12,858 nucleotides of DNA from Natronomonas sp. (GTDB lineage: Archaea > Halobacteriota > Halobacteria > Halobacteriales > Haloarculaceae): positions 1 to 12,858 of the forward strand of contig SLIW01000005.1 in the NCBI GenBank assembly GCA_007135435.1, written 5' to 3'. Of this stretch, positions 1 through 5,268 are shown one piece after another. A model generated the notes under the pieces. That model saw only the letters and a program-made list of their open reading frames with translations, made no database searches and was not told where the DNA came from. Both the position numbers and the translations under genes were made by a program. How positions within the stretch are numbered: the stretch's first letter is position 1; each line of letters begins with the position of its first letter.

Positions 1-99
1 AAGCCTGCCCGTCAGGTTGCGGGACACCGGTTGAACCACCCATACAAACGCACGGACACCCAGCGCACTCCACAATATTCGCGATCCCTGTCCGTTCAT
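1..99 (-). CDS. possible leftward gene, 5' part only, function unknown
   Basis: An open frame begins at an ATG read from base 99 on the minus strand and stays open for all 33 codons to the window edge. The peptide starts MNGQGSRILWSALGVRAF and is moderately hydrophobic in the middle, so it might be the start of a membrane protein. A good TATA-like element (GTATAAA on the minus strand, 141-147) lies where it would give a leader of roughly 20 nt. I do not recognise the family. Thirty-three codons are too few to prove coding in GC-rich DNA, so the promoter is the main support. The adjoining sequence would settle it. Confidence 0.3.
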   Translation of the reverse strand, partial: MNGQGSRILWSALGVRAFVWVVQPVSRNLTGRL

Positions 100-140
100 C
101 TCGCCCGGCTTGTGGTCTCTGTCTCTGTTTGGATTGTATG

Positions 141-147
141 TTTATAC
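141..147 (-). promoter_or_regulatory. TATA-like element pointing left
   Basis: On the minus strand this reads GTATAAA, within a GC-rich surround. Transcription would be expected to start near base 118, ahead of the ATG at 99. On the plus strand the same bases (TTTATAC) have no correctly spaced start codon, since the next rightward gene begins at 266. Confidence 0.35.
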
Positions 148-265
148 CCGACGCAGGGGTAGCGATCCACCCGAGTGACTTCTCCGGGGTCGATTCGCAA
201 TCCCTGGCAGCGTCCGACCCGTCGTCGGGACGAGGTTTACTACCCGTGCTACCGTAGGAGATACC

Positions 266-772
266 ATGGCCCAAGAGTACGAGTCCGAGCTGACAGCCTC
301 TCGTGATGAAATCGCCGCAGTGCTCAGCGGCGTGGTTGATGGCCTCACCGCGGGTTCCATCCGCCTTGGTGGAGAGGATGGCCCCGTCGTCTTCCAGATC
401 CCCGAAGAAGTCGCGCTGGAAATCGAACTCGAAACAGAAGACGACAACCTGAGCCTGGAACTCGAACTGGAGTGGCCTCGTACGGACATCGATGTCGAAG
501 AAACTCCCGTCGACACTGCCGAGGAACTCCCTGCAGAAGACGATGAACCACCCATACCCGTCGAAGCTGCCGATTCATCGCAGACGTTCGCCCGGTTCGA
601 ACTCTTCCTCGACCGAGGAGACGAATGGCGCTGGCGGCTCCGCCACCGCAACGGCAACATCATCGCCACCAGCGGCGAAGGATACACCCGGAAACACAAC
701 GCTCAGAAAGGACTCCGGAGCGTCATGCAGAACGCACCAGAAGCCAAGGTCACCGAGGACACTGAGAACTAA
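266..772 (+). CDS. amphi-Trp domain + DUF1508 (HVO_2922/YegP-like) protein
   Basis: This 168-residue acidic protein has two recognisable parts. Residues 1-72 look like the amphi-Trp domain: a helical start, then the amphipathic strand pattern ending LELELEWPR with its conserved tryptophan. An acidic linker (about 73-106) follows. Residues 108-162 match the DUF1508 / HVO_2922 family: FELFLDRGDEWRWRLR, then NGNIIATSGEGY and NAQKGLRSV. Neither domain has an established biochemical role, so no function is assigned. Two signals support the start and they partly exclude each other: GGAG at 257-260 is a reasonable ribosome binding site, while TTTACTA at 236-242 is spaced for a nearly leaderless transcript. 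Glutamate is written mostly as GAA here, unlike the GAG habit of genes further right. Confidence 0.85.
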   Translation: MAQEYESELTASRDEIAAVLSGVVDGLTAGSIRLGGEDGPVVFQIPEEVALEIELETEDDNLSLELELEWPRTDIDVEETPVDTAEELPAEDDEPPIPVEAADSSQTFARFELFLDRGDEWRWRLRHRNGNIIATSGEGYTRKHNAQKGLRSVMQNAPEAKVTEDTEN

Positions 773-776
773 CGTC

Positions 777-804
777 AAAAGCCATTCATCGGCCGATGAC
801 TTTT
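777..804 (+). terminator. palindrome with a T run after the amphi-Trp/DUF1508 gene
   Basis: Starting five bases after the TAA stop there is a perfect 14-bp palindrome, TCATCGGCCGATGA (786-799). It is flanked by AAAAG (777-781) and CTTTT (800-804), which can extend the stem across a four-base bulge. The T4 tract on the 3' side suits transcript ending. Archaeal terminators mostly depend on the U tract, so the stem could instead protect the 3' end or be a protein site. Confidence 0.45.
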
Positions 805-948
805 CTGGTGGAAGGGTCTCACGTCCTATCGCCCGCGAGCGCTGAGCGGGAGCATCCGTCCCTCGTTCCCGACGAAACGTGACGGATCGGGAGGAGATTG
901 TCTGACAGAATCGGAATAGAAAAATAGTAGGAACTCGAATAGGTTTCC

Positions 949-1152
949 ATGTCATCAGCTCGTGGGGCGTTCACGGTGGAGGAACCGGTGAGTATCGACG
1001 TTCCAGAGATCAGAGAGTACCAGTCTAGAGAAGACGCAGAGCTCGATCGAAAGCTGGTCGACGCGATCGCCGCAGCGGAGGCCGCCGGCAACGAGTACCT
1101 CGCGAGCTTCCTGGCGGTCGAGCTCGGGTCGCACTACTTCGACACCCGGTGA
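949..1152 (+). CDS. small protein of unknown function, 67 aa
   Basis: A 67-residue acidic protein (starts MSSARGAFTVEEP, ends AVELGSHYFDTR). Residues 27-60 look like two short amphipathic helices. No cysteine pairs, signal peptide or membrane segment is visible, and I do not recognise the family. Evidence for coding: the AT-rich element GAAAAATAG (about 919-927) sits 26 bp before the ATG, the usual spacing for a leaderless haloarchaeal gene, and the composition is typically halophilic. It stands alone between the amphi-Trp/DUF1508 gene and the 3' end of rps8e. The following 263 bp (1153-1415) hold no gene I can support. Confidence 0.55.
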   Translation: MSSARGAFTVEEPVSIDVPEIREYQSREDAELDRKLVDAIAAAEAAGNEYLASFLAVELGSHYFDTR

Positions 1153-1415
1153 CGGGACGCGGAGCTGGCCCGGACCGGAATCGGTGGACACTGGCGTGCG
1201 GTGGGGGATCGGCCCACTCGTGGAGTGGAGGATCGCTGTTCGATTCTTTCTGCGATCTATCGCGTGTATGAGTGGCTCCGTTCGACAGTCTGCAGTTCAC
1301 GCTCTCGTCTCGGGGGTCGCAGTCTCGTCGGGAGTGTAGAACTGCGTGACGAATCTCGATACCAGCCCGCGGTGGTCGTGGATGTCGCCCACAGGATGGC
1401 CGCAGAACTGTCGCG

Positions 1416-1790
1416 CTACTCGTCGTCGACGAGGACGGCGTTGACCTGGCCGTCCTGGCCTGGCCGGGAGGTCACGCGGGCGGTGCCGGCGCTGGTCTCG
1501 ATGATCGCGCCCTTCGTGATGATGTTCCGGCGGACGTAGTTCGGGTTGGAGGGGTTCTCGGTGACGTCCTCGATGTCGGCGGAGACGACGCCGTCTGCCG
1601 TGCTGACGCTGGCGACCGCCGAGCGGATCGCCCGGACCTTCGTGGTGCCCCCGCGGGCGTCCTCGACCTTGAGCTTCGCCTCGCCGACCTGCGTCTCCGT
1701 CGGCGCGGAGCCGAGCTCGTGCTTCCGCTTCTTCCGGATCGGGCGTCGCCGCCCTCCGGTCCGCTTCTTCTCGGACCGAGCGTGGTTCAT
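1416..1790 (-). CDS. rps8e: 30S ribosomal protein S8e
   Basis: Small-subunit ribosomal protein of the S8e family, found in archaea and eukaryotes. The 124-residue length is normal for archaeal S8e. Family features seen: a basic N-terminus (KKRTGGRRRPIRKKRKHELG, residues 8-27), the TETQVGEAKLK segment, and the highly conserved NPNYVRRNIITKGAIIET block, followed by TSRPGQDGQVNAVL near the end. The basic N-terminal tail binds rRNA while the remainder is acidic, as expected in a halophile. The ATG at 1790 is chosen because a strong TATA element (1813-1821) places transcription start almost at this codon. The gene is divergent from the cupin gene. Confidence 0.96.
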   Translation of the reverse strand: MNHARSEKKRTGGRRRPIRKKRKHELGSAPTETQVGEAKLKVEDARGGTTKVRAIRSAVASVSTADGVVSADIEDVTENPSNPNYVRRNIITKGAIIETSAGTARVTSRPGQDGQVNAVLVDDE

Positions 1791-1812
1791 GTCGTGTAGG
1801 TGTCCCGGCGCG

Positions 1813-1821
1813 TACTTATAA
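1813..1821 (-). promoter_or_regulatory. TATA box of rps8e
   Basis: Minus-strand TTATAAGTA, one of the best matches to an archaeal TATA box in the window. It is centred 27 bp before the rps8e ATG, predicting a leaderless or nearly leaderless mRNA. The divergent cupin gene has its own weaker element, CTTTACG at 1873-1879 on the plus strand, 26 bp before its ATG. Confidence 0.7.
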
Positions 1822-1901
1822 CGCTCGTTCCGTCCTCGCGGGGCGTCGGCTCCGCTGGCGACTACGTCGGGTTCTTTACGGAGGCGACGGTAGTGTCGAG
1901 C

Positions 1902-2216
1902 ATGTCACTCGACCTGCTCCCCTCGCTTGACCCCGCCGACGGCGAGGTCGCGACCGCCGAGCTCGTCGTCGAGGACGACGTGCTCGTGAAGCTGTTCGCC
2001 CTCGGCCCGGGCGGCTCGTTCGACCCGCACGTCCACGACGACTGCGAGAACGTCTTCCACCTCCTCGAGGGCCAGGTGACCGTCACCCAGGACGACCAGG
2101 AGGAGGTCCTCGAGGCGCCGGCCGTCGTCCACAACGCCCGGGGCGTCGAACACGGGGCGCGCAACGAGAGCGACGACCGGGCGTTGCTGACCGCGAGCCT
2201 CTGTCCGTTACCCTGA
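1902..2216 (+). CDS. small single-domain cupin protein
   Basis: A 104-residue protein that is essentially one cupin beta-barrel. Motif 1 is seen as HVHDDCENVFHLLEG (two His and a Glu as likely metal ligands). Motif 2 is seen as RGVEHGARN (the motif 2 His and Asn, with Ala where Pro is usual). All four metal-binding positions are therefore present, so a metal-dependent role is plausible, but small cupins cover enzymes, sugar binders and regulators and the substrate cannot be read from sequence. A longer frame is open from a GTG at 1800, but that would overlap the rps8e promoter. The ATG at 1902 lies 26 bp after CTTTACG and begins at the expected cupin edge. It converges with moaB, leaving only 13 bp between the stops. 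Confidence 0.85.
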   Translation: MSLDLLPSLDPADGEVATAELVVEDDVLVKLFALGPGGSFDPHVHDDCENVFHLLEGQVTVTQDDQEEVLEAPAVVHNARGVEHGARNESDDRALLTASLCPLP

Positions 2217-2229
2217 CGATCCGTCCGGT

Positions 2230-2865
2230 TCAGCCGTCGCGGCCGGCCAGGCCCACCAGGTGGGGCGCCTCCGGTAGGACGATCTCCTCGGTCCCCAGGC
2301 GGACCGCGTTCTCGCTGCCGGGGAGACAGAAGACCGCGGCCCCGTCGACGACTCCCGCCGTCGCACGGGTGGCGACGACCTTCGTCCCGATCTCCTCGTA
2401 GGAGAGCGTTCGGAACAGCTCGCCGAAACCCGGTAGCTGCTTGTCGAACATCCCCTCGACCGCCTCCACGGTCACGTCGTCCGGGGTGACGCCGGTCCCG
2501 CCCGTGGTCACCACGCAGTCGACGTCGTCGCGCTCGACGAACCCCTCGACGACCTGCTGGATGTCGTCGTAGCTGTCGGGGACGAGGTCCCGGTCGACGA
2601 CGGTGTGGTCCGCCGCCTCGACGAGTTCGGCGACGGCGTCACCCGCGGCGTCGTCCACCAGGCTCCGCGATGACGAGACGGTCAGTAACGCGAAGCCGAG
2701 CTCAGAGACGTCGTGGCTGTGGTGGTCGTGGTCGTGTGCATGGTCGTGGTCGTGGTCGTGTCCTTGGTCGTGGTCGTTTTTGTCGTCGTGATGGTCGCGT
2801 CCACGGTCGGCCTCGCCGCCATCGGCTGCTGCGTCCTCCGGGTCCCGCTCCTCGTGTCCGTTCAT
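2230..2865 (-). CDS. moaB: MoaB/MogA family molybdenum cofactor protein with His-rich N-terminus
   Basis: Molybdopterin adenylyltransferase-type protein, 211 residues; the family acts on molybdopterin late in molybdenum/tungsten cofactor synthesis. The core starts near residue 53 (SELGFALLTVSSSRSL). It carries the signature TTGGTGVTPDDVTVEA (120-135), the PGFGELFRTLSYEEIGT loop (145-161) and the LPGSENAVRLG motif (181-191). The first 52 residues are an extension rich in His and Asp, with 12 His between residues 25 and 51, encoded by a GTGGTC-like simple repeat. It could bind metal. I recall His-rich tails in other haloarchaeal MoaB proteins. A weak TATA (GCTTTAG on the minus strand, 2890-2896) lies 28 bp before the ATG. 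No other Mo-cofactor gene is adjacent. Confidence 0.9.
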   Translation of the reverse strand: MNGHEERDPEDAAADGGEADRGRDHHDDKNDHDQGHDHDHDHAHDHDHHSHDVSELGFALLTVSSSRSLVDDAAGDAVAELVEAADHTVVDRDLVPDSYDDIQQVVEGFVERDDVDCVVTTGGTGVTPDDVTVEAVEGMFDKQLPGFGELFRTLSYEEIGTKVVATRATAGVVDGAAVFCLPGSENAVRLGTEEIVLPEAPHLVGLAGRDG

Positions 2866-2945
2866 GTCTGGCGATGCGGGTGCCGTCCGCTAAAGCCCAC
2901 CGGCGGCGTCGTCGATCTGCGGTCCCCCTCGGATTCCTTGCATGC

Positions 2946-2997
2946 TCCCGGTGACGTCATGCAGACGTGCCAGTCGTCCCGGTGACGTCTTGCTGAC
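2946..2997. promoter_or_regulatory. pair of 21-bp direct repeats, 31 bp apart, upstream of the dehydrogenase
   Basis: Two copies (2946-2966 and 2977-2997) share 19 of 21 bases; the common core is TCCCGGTGACGTC followed by TGC and GAC. The 31-bp spacing is close to three helical turns, so both copies face the same side of the DNA. Copy 1 contains the perfect 8-bp palindrome TGACGTCA. The pair ends about 10 bp before the weak dehydrogenase TATA (TGTTTTGC, about 3006-3013) and some 50 bp from the moaB TATA. It fits an activator site or tandem operator; the binding protein is unknown. Confidence 0.5.
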
Positions 2998-3036
2998 TTC
3001 GCTAGTGTTTTGCACGGGGCGGTACCATGACCCACC

Positions 3037-4092
3037 ATGAAGGCGGTCTTCTTCGAAGAACACGGCTCGGCGGACGTACTGCAGTACGACGAGTTCCCGG
3101 ACCCGGAGGTCGGTCCCGAGGAGGTGCTGGTCGAGGTGAAGGCCGGCGGGCTCAACCACCTCGACGTGTGGACCCGCAAGGGGATGCCCAGCCCGGAGGA
3201 GCTGCCGCACGTCTCCGGGAGCGACGGCGCCGGGATCGTCAGCGAGGTCGGCGACCGGGTCACGCGCTGGGAGGAGGGCGATCGGGTCGTCGTCGACCCC
3301 AACCTGTACTGCGGCCACTGCGAGTTCTGCCGGAAGGGCGAGGAGTCGATGTGCGTCGACTACAAGATGATCGGCGAGCACGTCCGGGGGGTCCACAGCG
3401 AGCTGGCGGCCGTCCACGAGGACAACCTCCTGGAGGTCCCGGAGGGGGTCGACCTCGTGACCGTCGCCGCCGCGCCGCTCGTGTTCATGACCGCCTGGCG
3501 GATGCTGATCACCCGCGCCGAGATCCAGCAGGACGACAGCGTCCTCGTCCACGGCGCCTCCGGAGGGGTCGGCCACGCCGCGGTCCAGATCGCCGCCAAC
3601 GAGGGCTGCGAGGTGTGGGCGACCGCCTCGAGCGACGAGAAGCTCGAGCACGCCCGCGACTGCGGCGCCGACCACCTGATCGACTACGAGGAGGAGGACT
3701 TCGCGAAGGCCGTCAAGTCCGACACCGACGGCCGGGGCGTCGACGTCGTCGTCGAGCACGTCGGCGAGGCGACCTGGGACGGGTCGCTGTCGGCGGCCGC
3801 CCGGGGCGGCCGGATCGTCACCTGCGGCGCCACCTCGGGCATCAGCCCCGAGACGAACATCCCGAAGGTCTTCTGGAAGCAGCTCGACATCCTCGGGTCG
3901 ACGATGGCCACCCCCGGGGAGGTCGACGCCGTCATGGCGAAGGTCTTCGACGGCACCTTCGAACCGTACGTCCGGGCGGTCCTCCCGATGAGCGAGACGC
4001 CCCGCGCCCACGAGATGCTGGAGTCGCGGGAGGGATTCGGCTCCGTGGTCGTCGTCCCCGACGACGACTACGACCCCGACGCGTATGCCTGA
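3037..4092 (+). CDS. MDR-superfamily zinc-binding dehydrogenase / quinone oxidoreductase-like
   Basis: A 351-residue medium-chain dehydrogenase/reductase. The N-terminal GroES-like domain carries the structural-zinc cysteines C92, C95, C98 and C106 (spacing C-x2-C-x2-C-x7-C). The Rossmann domain starts at VHGASGGVGHAAVQ (171-184), the GGVG type of NAD(P)H-binding loop. The catalytic-zinc ligands are not typical: the expected GxCGTD reads GLNHLD (N40), and the GHE motif reads GSDGAG. It is therefore closer to quinone oxidoreductase-like MDR proteins than to a zinc-catalysed alcohol dehydrogenase, and the substrate is unknown. A competing ATG at 3027 is in another frame; 3037 gives the standard MKAVFFEEHG start, 28 bp after a weak TATA. 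The end overlaps the next gene by 8 bp. Confidence 0.88.
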   Translation: MKAVFFEEHGSADVLQYDEFPDPEVGPEEVLVEVKAGGLNHLDVWTRKGMPSPEELPHVSGSDGAGIVSEVGDRVTRWEEGDRVVVDPNLYCGHCEFCRKGEESMCVDYKMIGEHVRGVHSELAAVHEDNLLEVPEGVDLVTVAAAPLVFMTAWRMLITRAEIQQDDSVLVHGASGGVGHAAVQIAANEGCEVWATASSDEKLEHARDCGADHLIDYEEEDFAKAVKSDTDGRGVDVVVEHVGEATWDGSLSAAARGGRIVTCGATSGISPETNIPKVFWKQLDILGSTMATPGEVDAVMAKVFDGTFEPYVRAVLPMSETPRAHEMLESREGFGSVVVVPDDDYDPDAYA

Positions 4093-4609
4093 CGGCTACG
4101 CCGATCCCGGGATGGATGCGGAGGCCGTCGTCGAGGAGCCGTCCGGTCGGCACGCGTCGGCCGAGACAGCCGGGACATCCGGGACAGCCGGGACCGCAGG
4201 GACCGGCGAGACTGCCGAGGCCGCCGATACTGCCGAAACTACCGAGGCCGCCGATACCGCCGAGACTGCCGAGGCCGCTGATACCGCCGAAACTGCCGAG
4301 GCCGCTGATACCGCCGGGACTGCTGAGATCGCCGACTCCGCCGCGACCGCCCAGACCGCTGATGAGGACACTCCGGTCGACCAGCGGGTCGTCCACCCGG
4401 AGGAGGTCGACCGGGAGTTCGACTGGCGCGGCTGGGTCCTGGTCGGTGCCATCGTCGTGTCGTTCCTCGTCATCCCGACGATCATCGTCCTCTACCCCCA
4501 CGTCGGGACGATGTTCGGGCTGTCGTTCTGGGACGCCTACCTCGTGCTCCCGATGATCCCGGCGGTGGTGCTGGCCGCGATCGCGGTCTGGGCGACGACC
4601 CGTCCCTGA
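4085..4609 (+). CDS. two-helix membrane protein with repetitive N-terminal region, function unknown
   Basis: A 174-residue protein in three parts. Residues 1-100 are low complexity, dominated by Ala, Thr, Glu and Asp, including six 9-residue units of the type AETAEAADT (41-94). A short charged segment (101-116, VHPEEVDREFDWRG) leads into two hydrophobic helices, about 117-137 and 147-170, joined by a PHVGTMFGLSFWD loop. The protein ends four residues after the second helix. The helical part looks like a conserved haloarchaeal small membrane module, but I know no function. Its ATG lies inside the last codons of the dehydrogenase (8-bp overlap), so the two are probably co-transcribed and translationally coupled. 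Confidence 0.75.
   Translation: MPDGYADPGMDAEAVVEEPSGRHASAETAGTSGTAGTAGTGETAEAADTAETTEAADTAETAEAADTAETAEAADTAGTAEIADSAATAQTADEDTPVDQRVVHPEEVDREFDWRGWVLVGAIVVSFLVIPTIIVLYPHVGTMFGLSFWDAYLVLPMIPAVVLAAIAVWATTRP
4205..4366 (+). repeat. in-frame 27-bp coding repeat (six 9-residue units)
   Basis: Six consecutive 27-bp units encode GETAEAADT, AETTEAADT, AETAEAADT (twice), AGTAEIADS and AATAQTADE. The middle units are nearly identical in DNA; the last two have drifted. The reading frame is kept because the period is a multiple of three. The product is an acidic, probably disordered or weakly helical spacer before the membrane segments. Confidence 0.85.
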
Positions 4610-4784
4610 GGGCTCCTGGTCGGGTCCAAGGGGGATCGACTGCCGGCCGGCCGACAGGTACGTAGGCTGGGCTGTGGACTGGACTGACGGGTTACGTGGG
4701 TAGATGGAGACGAGTTGGCCGGGATCCTGTAGAAGTCGTCGCGTGTTCGCAAGAGCCCGGTGCTCGTCCGTCTCGATGTGCCGG

Positions 4785-4878
4785 TGGGTCACCGGTGGAG
4801 CCGACGCCGATGGATCACCCGTGGAGCGGATGCTGGTGGATCACCCGTGGAGCGGATGCTGGTGGATCACCCGTGGAG
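4785..4878. repeat. 26-bp tandem repeat, about 3.6 units, over the 3' end of the small HTH gene
   Basis: Units at 4811-4836 and 4837-4862 are identical. The partial unit at 4863-4878 matches the first 16 bases (TGGATCACCCGTGGAG). A diverged unit at 4785-4810 matches 20 of 26 in perfect register. The stop codon of the leftward gene (4867-4869) lies inside the last unit. The period is not a multiple of three, so this is not a coding repeat. The remainder of the 4610-4784 gap shows no gene I can support. Confidence 0.9.
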
Positions 4879-5061
4879 TCGTCGCTCGGCGTCGCCCTCC
4901 TCGGCCGCGTCCTGGGCGGGGACGAGGACGGGGGAGCCGCAGGTCCGCGCGTACTGCCGCAGCTGCGCGCGGGGGAGGTCGGCGCGGCGGGCGGCCTCCT
5001 CCTCGGTCAGTTCGCCGCTCAGGTACTGCGCCACCGCGGTCCGGACCTCGGCGTCGAACAT
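4867..5061 (-). CDS. small HTH-like / UPF0175-like protein, 64 aa
   Basis: A 64-residue protein starting MFDAEVRTAVAQYLSGELT. Residues 5-42 form the pattern of a short helix, then ELTEEEAARRADLPRAQLRQYART, typical of the small helix-turn-helix of UPF0175-type proteins (antitoxin-like or DNA-binding), ending in the usual GxPV strand (CGSPVLVP). The tail (51-64) is charged. This assignment rests on pattern only. No toxin-like partner is adjacent, so an antitoxin role is not supported. A TATA-like TTTACGT (minus strand, about 5087-5093) lies just under 30 bp before the ATG. The final codons and stop lie in the 26-bp tandem repeat. Confidence 0.6.
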   Translation of the reverse strand: MFDAEVRTAVAQYLSGELTEEEAARRADLPRAQLRQYARTCGSPVLVPAQDAAEEGDAERRLHG

Positions 5062-5080
5062 CGTCTACGGATACACCGTT

Positions 5081-5116
5081 GAAACACGTAAACGTTTCTC
5101 CGAGAAAGCGACACGT
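5081..5116. promoter_or_regulatory. nested dyads in the promoter of the small HTH gene
   Basis: Three symmetric elements overlap here. GAAAC (5081-5085) pairs with GTTTC (5094-5098). TTTCTCCGAGAAA (5095-5107) is a perfect 13-bp dyad. AACGT (5091-5095) pairs with ACGTT (5112-5116). They cover the predicted TATA of the leftward 64-residue protein, so they could be an operator, perhaps for its own product. The rest of the 207-bp gap contains AT-rich patches (5127-5165) without a gene. Confidence 0.35.
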
Positions 5117-5210
5117 TCGTAGGATATTACTGAAGGTAAGTGTGGAATCAGGGAATATTAGTTACGGCGATGAGCAGTCTGTGGCTACTGTCCGGCACGG
5201 ATCGCCAGTC

Positions 5211-5252
5211 GCTCGTGAAAGCGCGCCGGGGACTCGTAAAAGCACGCAGGGG
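5211..5252. repeat. two 21-bp tandem units just after idi
   Basis: Units 5211-5231 and 5232-5252 match at 17 of 21 positions (shared pattern CTCGT-AAAGC-CGC-GGGG). Flanking sequence does not continue the pattern clearly. The pair lies 16 bp beyond the idi stop codon. Two diverged units alone could be chance; the support comes from the clearer arrays elsewhere in the window. Confidence 0.5.
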
Positions 5253-5268
5253 TCGTCTCGCGTCCGCG

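Noticed and set aside
841..900. Inverted repeats CCCGC/GCGGG and TCCCGA/TCGGGA as a second terminator or operator
   Set aside because: Arms of five or six GC bases are expected by chance in this composition and no other signal supports them.
1292..1345. Inverted repeat GCAGTTC/GAACTGC with a 40-base loop in the gap before rps8e, considered as a small RNA
   Set aside because: Only seven pairs with a long loop, no promoter or conserved element seen; this can arise by chance.
1800..1901. Longer cupin protein starting at GTG 1800
   Set aside because: The extra 34 residues overlap the rps8e promoter and do not resemble a cupin; a TATA-like element sits correctly before the ATG at 1902.
3027..4556. 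509-residue plus-strand frame overlapping the dehydrogenase and the membrane protein
   Set aside because: The product is almost entirely Arg, Gly and Pro, typical of an out-of-frame reading of acidic halophile genes, and basic proteins are rare in such organisms.
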